The translations under genes were made by a program, and so were the position numbers. The notes under the pieces were generated by a model. That model saw only the letters and a program-made list of their open reading frames with translations, made no database searches and had not been told where the DNA came from. A stretch of 64,000 nucleotides of DNA from NCBI RefSeq assembly GCF_022026395.1, contig NZ_CP041767.1, positions 4,212,501-4,276,500 of the forward strand, written 5' to 3'. Positions 61,810 to 64,000 of the stretch are shown here, piece after piece; the first letter of the stretch is position 1; each line of letters starts with the position of its first letter. This DNA is from Brevibacillus brevis (GTDB taxonomy: Bacteria; Bacillota; Bacilli; Brevibacillales; Brevibacillaceae).

Positions 61810-63258
61810 ATGCGAACGGCCGTCTACATTCGCGTCAGTACGGAGGATCAGGCACGCGAAGGGTTTTCGATCCCAGCTCAAAGGGAAAAGCTGCTCTCGT
61901 ACGTTCACTCCCAAGGATGGGAAGTCCATGCAGTTTACGCAGATGAAGGCGTGAGTGCCAAAGATACGAATCGCCCCGCACTTGGTCAGCTCTTGCAGGA
62001 TATCCGAACGGGTCAAATCGATGTCGTCCTCGTCTATCGACTCGATCGGCTCACTCGCTCTGTCCTTGATCTGTATCAGCTCCTGCAGGAGTTCGATCGA
62101 CATTCGGTGCATTTTAAAAGCTGCACGGAGGTATACGATACGACTACGGCAATCGGGCGATTGTTTATAACCTTAGTGGCTGCCCTCGCACAATGGGAAC
62201 GGGAAAACTTGGCAGAACGGGTCAAGCTGGGGATGAGCCAGATGGCAAGAGAACGAAAACGACCAGGAGGACCTGCACCGTATGGATACAATCTGGTGCG
62301 AGGAACGCTGGTCGTGAATCAAAGGGAAGCAGCAGGCGTACGAAGCATGTTCGAGCGCTATGATCGAGGCGAATCTCCGCGTCAAATCGCTGAATGGGCA
62401 AATCATTCCGGATTGCGCGGCAAAAATGGCGCTTCATGGAGTGCAAGTGCCGTGCTTCGCCTGTTAAAAAATCCGGTCTATCACGGTGCGCTGCGTTGGA
62501 ATTACACCGACGCCGATCAACAACGCAATGACCCTGAGGAATGGATTATCGAAGAGGCGACTCACCCGGCCATCATCGATCAATCCTGTTTCTCCCGGGT
62601 GCAGGAGCGGATGAGTTCTCGGGCAACAAGACACCCCCGCGTTCTCAGCTCCCGCTACCTTTTTTCCGGATTGCTGTACTGCTCGCGTTGTGGCTCCGCG
62701 ATGCGCGGGAAAACAACTACGATCACAGGAAAAAGGGAAAAAAGCTACACGCACCGCTACTATTTATGTAAAAACAAGTTGGCCGGTACGTGTGATGCTC
62801 CTGCCATACGTGAGGATCGCTTGGAAAAAGCCATTGTGCAAGAGCTGATGCAGTATTCGCCAGAGTCAATCGCTGTGATGAAGGAAGTGTATCAGACTGT
62901 GTTGCAGACGAATTCCCGCGCTCCCGCAAAAGAAACCGAGCAGCTGCTAATTCGAAGGCAACGTTGGGAACAAGCTTATGAAGAGGGATTCCTTACACTC
63001 CCTGCCTTGCGAGAGAAAATCAGTGCGTTGGAGCTGGCTGCAAAAGAACAGGAACGGGCTTACTCTGCTTTTTCACACGTACACCATCTTGATTTAGATG
63101 CCCTTTCCAATTGGAATCTCATTTGGACGTATGCAAATGAAAAAGAACGGCGATTGCTCGTGTGCACACTCATCCAACGTATTGACGCAGAAGCAACAGA
63201 CGCTGCCTCTGGTCAAAAAAATAGAGAGGTCTGTTTGCGTCTGTTGTCCTTTCATTAA
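61810..63258 (+). CDS. large serine recombinase of the intervening element
   Basis: A 482-aa site-specific recombinase. The catalytic domain (1-~145) has the nucleophile serine in [17 protein letters not shown] (Ser10) and the conserved arginines in [17 protein letters not shown]. The recombinase domain (~165-270) has GGPAPYGYN and [18 protein letters not shown]. The zinc ribbon lies at ~285-340 ([26 protein letters not shown]), and a C-terminal coiled coil follows. The family includes SpoIVCA, which excises skin in B. subtilis, and phage integrases. Start at ATG 61810 after GGGAGGACGG. All catalytic features look intact. Confidence 0.93.
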   Translation: MRTAVYIRVSTEDQAREGFSIPAQREKLLSYVHSQGWEVHAVYADEGVSAKDTNRPALGQLLQDIRTGQIDVVLVYRLDRLTRSVLDLYQLLQEFDRHSVHFKSCTEVYDTTTAIGRLFITLVAALAQWERENLAERVKLGMSQMARERKRPGGPAPYGYNLVRGTLVVNQREAAGVRSMFERYDRGESPRQIAEWANHSGLRGKNGASWSASAVLRLLKNPVYHGALRWNYTDADQQRNDPEEWIIEEATHPAIIDQSCFSRVQERMSSRATRHPRVLSSRYLFSGLLYCSRCGSAMRGKTTTITGKREKSYTHRYYLCKNKLAGTCDAPAIREDRLEKAIVQELMQYSPESIAVMKEVYQTVLQTNSRAPAKETEQLLIRRQRWEQAYEEGFLTLPALREKISALELAAKEQERAYSAFSHVHHLDLDALSNWNLIWTYANEKERRLLVCTLIQRIDAEATDAASGQKNREVCLRLLSFH

Positions 63259-63271
63259 AAATTGCTACTGA

Positions 63272-63325
63272 TTTTGTTTGTATGGATACAGGTGGTTCCC
63301 CACTCGGGTTGGAAAATTCTGTGAC
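63272..63325. other. attR-like junction of the element
   Basis: Core GGTTC(C)CCA at 63294-63302. Left of it, 63272-63292 is the second attP arm; it matches the inverted arm at 60075-60095 at 16 of 21 positions. Right of it the protease frame resumes ([10 protein letters not shown]). Confidence 0.8.
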
Positions 63326-63560
63326 AGCGGGAATCATCAGTGCTAAAAACCGCCGCCTACAGGTTGCGAAGCGGATGTACGAAGAAATTTTTCAGACGGA
63401 TGCTGCTATTAACCCAGGAAATAGCGGAGGCCCACTCATTAATTTGAATGGAGAAGTCGTTGGTCTCAATGCATTCATCATTCAATCCAGCCAATGCTTG
63501 GGCTTCGCCATCGGAATTGACGCCCTCAAAATGCAACTCGAGCAATACGTGTTCAAGTGA
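63294..63560 (+). CDS. trypsin/HtrA-like protease, 3' part (interrupted gene)
   Basis: The missing end of the protease begun at 59610. It reads [20 protein letters not shown], then the catalytic serine in [21 protein letters not shown], ending QLEQYVFK. A chance ATG at 63282 lies inside the element's att arm and has no ribosome site, so this is not an independent gene. It encodes Ser196 of the restored 240-aa protein. Confidence 0.88.
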   Translation, partial: GSPLGLENSVTAGIISAKNRRLQVAKRMYEEIFQTDAAINPGNSGGPLINLNGEVVGLNAFIIQSSQCLGFAIGIDALKMQLEQYVFK

Positions 63561-63580
63561 GAAGCATCGCTTCAATAAAA

Positions 63581-63604
63581 AAACCCCGTCTAGGAGGACG
63601 GGGA
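63581..63604. terminator. bidirectional terminator
   Basis: ACCCCGTC / GACGGGG stem flanked by A and T runs. It also contains the stop codon of the minus-strand 48-aa gene. Confidence 0.8.
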
Positions 63605-63736
63605 TTGCTTCTCTAGTGCAATAAGATATACATTTGGACCTTCTGTGTTGATTTGTTCTTCTGCCTGTTTTAGTTGTTGCAGCTGAGCGGCCGTAAGCTG
63701 TGCGATAGGCAGTTCACTCAGACGATTCTGTTCCAT
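63590..63736 (-). CDS. 48-aa soluble protein, unknown function
   Basis: Starts MEQNRLSELPIAQLTAAQLQ, continues with an amphipathic Gln-rich helix and a short strand (PNVYLIALEKQ). Strong ribosome site CGGAGGA eight bases upstream. The TAG stop falls within the terminator stem. No cysteines or membrane helix. Family not recognised. Confidence 0.7.
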   Translation of the reverse strand: MEQNRLSELPIAQLTAAQLQQLKQAEEQINTEGPNVYLIALEKQSPSS

Positions 63737-63798
63737 GCGCATTCCTCCGTTGGTGTCAGACTCACGATCGTAGTCTGCCCGATCCGGAGAGTATGTAT

Positions 63799-64000
63799 TT
63801 ACGCAGTGAGGTCAAAAGCTTTGGCAATCGCAGAACACGAACGCTTGCAGAAAACGATGGGCAGCTCGCGATCTTTGGCTTGGTTTTTCACAGTTTTGGC
63901 CAAGTTGTGATTGACGAAATCAGTCAACACCAGAATCATGTGGATACCAGCTGGAATTTTCACCCCGGTTTGCGAGCTTTTCCGTCCAGTTACGTGGTGA
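63799..64000 (-). CDS. DUF2325 protein, 5' end beyond window
   Basis: Only the last ~66 residues are in the window: VLTDFVNHNLAKTVKNQAKD, then PIVFCKRSCSAIAKAF, ending at a TAA. The D-x-V-x-H-N and late K-R-x-C/G-x-S pattern is that of DUF2325, a small Rossmann-like family of unknown function. Transcribed toward the 48-aa gene. Confidence 0.7.
   Translation of the reverse strand, partial: HHVTGRKSSQTGVKIPAGIHMILVLTDFVNHNLAKTVKNQAKDRELPIVFCKRSCSAIAKAFDLTA

Larger units (their letters stand above)
60071..63298. mobile_element. 3,228-bp intervening element with serine recombinase, inserted in the protease gene
   Basis: Bounded by the shared core GGTTC-Y-CCA (60066-60074 and 63294-63302). It carries an ATP-grasp gene (minus), an HxlR regulator (plus) and a serine recombinase (plus) whose stop is 39 bp from the right end. 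Its length is a multiple of three, but precise excision matters more: it restores the host protease frame. The layout is that of skin-like intervening elements. It is far smaller than skin (~48 kb) and carries no phage structural genes. Confidence 0.85.

Noticed and set aside
63282..63560. An independent 92-aa protease-like gene starting at ATG 63282
   Set aside because: The ATG lies in the element's att arm, has no ribosome site, and the frame matches the missing 3' end of the upstream protease.
1..64000. CRISPR arrays, tRNA or rRNA genes, insertion-sequence transposases, prophage structural genes
   Set aside because: Looked for; no spaced direct repeats, no cloverleaf or rRNA signatures and no transposase or phage morphogenesis genes were seen.

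Overview
The window is about 64 kb of chromosome from an endospore-forming Firmicute. The protein sequences, the S-layer-homology protein and the gene order fit Brevibacillus or a close relative in Paenibacillaceae. Recognisable Bacillus-type genes include thiI-nifZ, dapF, codY, spo0M, ytrHI, ezrA, refZ, rpsD, acuABC, ccpA, aroA, ytxJ and csoR. The right half follows the B. subtilis thiI-nifZ-ezrA-refZ-ytsP-rpsD-acuABC-ccpA-aroA-ytxJ neighbourhood, with many lineage-specific genes in between.

Layout. 1-6 kb: thiI (cut by the window edge), nifZ, a 48-aa coiled-coil protein, dapF, a DUF84 NTPase, a nucleotidase and a DUF1540 protein. 6-11.6 kb: a short-chain dehydrogenase and three MFS exporters, one in an operon with an ArsR-like regulator that has a likely operator. 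11.7-22 kb: one long minus-strand operon with an M81 (MlrC-type) peptidase, an RpiR regulator, a complete dipeptide ABC transporter, an N-acylamino-acid racemase-like enolase and a beta-lactamase-fold serine hydrolase. 22-31 kb: codY, spo0M, the sporulation genes ytrH and ytrI, several tiny proteins, an MFS permease, an M42 peptidase, a GNAT protein and a flavoprotein. 31-40 kb: an unusual TPM-EzrA fusion, refZ, a lipoprotein, a metallo-beta-lactamase-fold hydrolase, a multi-GAF diguanylate cyclase and a phosphatase. 40-50 kb: a YcdB-SLH surface protein behind an ECF-type promoter, rpsD with a probable S4 leader, a large class A PBP and acuABC. 49-59 kb: an MTA/SAH nucleosidase fused to a glutaredoxin domain, ccpA, csoR, aroA, an FtsA-like protein with a long beta-rich tail, ytxJ, a rod-like candidate RNA, a YjcZ-type peptide, an M29 aminopeptidase and a PadR regulator.

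The most striking item is at 59.6-63.6 kb. A trypsin/HtrA-like protease gene is split between its catalytic Asp and Ser by a 3,228-bp element carrying a YheC/D-type ATP-grasp gene, an HxlR regulator and a large serine recombinase. Joining the two ends at a shared core restores an intact 240-aa reading frame with a full catalytic triad. It also creates an attP-like site with 21-bp inverted arms (16/21 matched) centred exactly on the core. The layout matches the skin-like intervening elements that sporulating bacteria excise during development. Whether this one is excised, and when, cannot be read from sequence alone.

All functional calls come from reading the sequence and recalling families; no database search was run.
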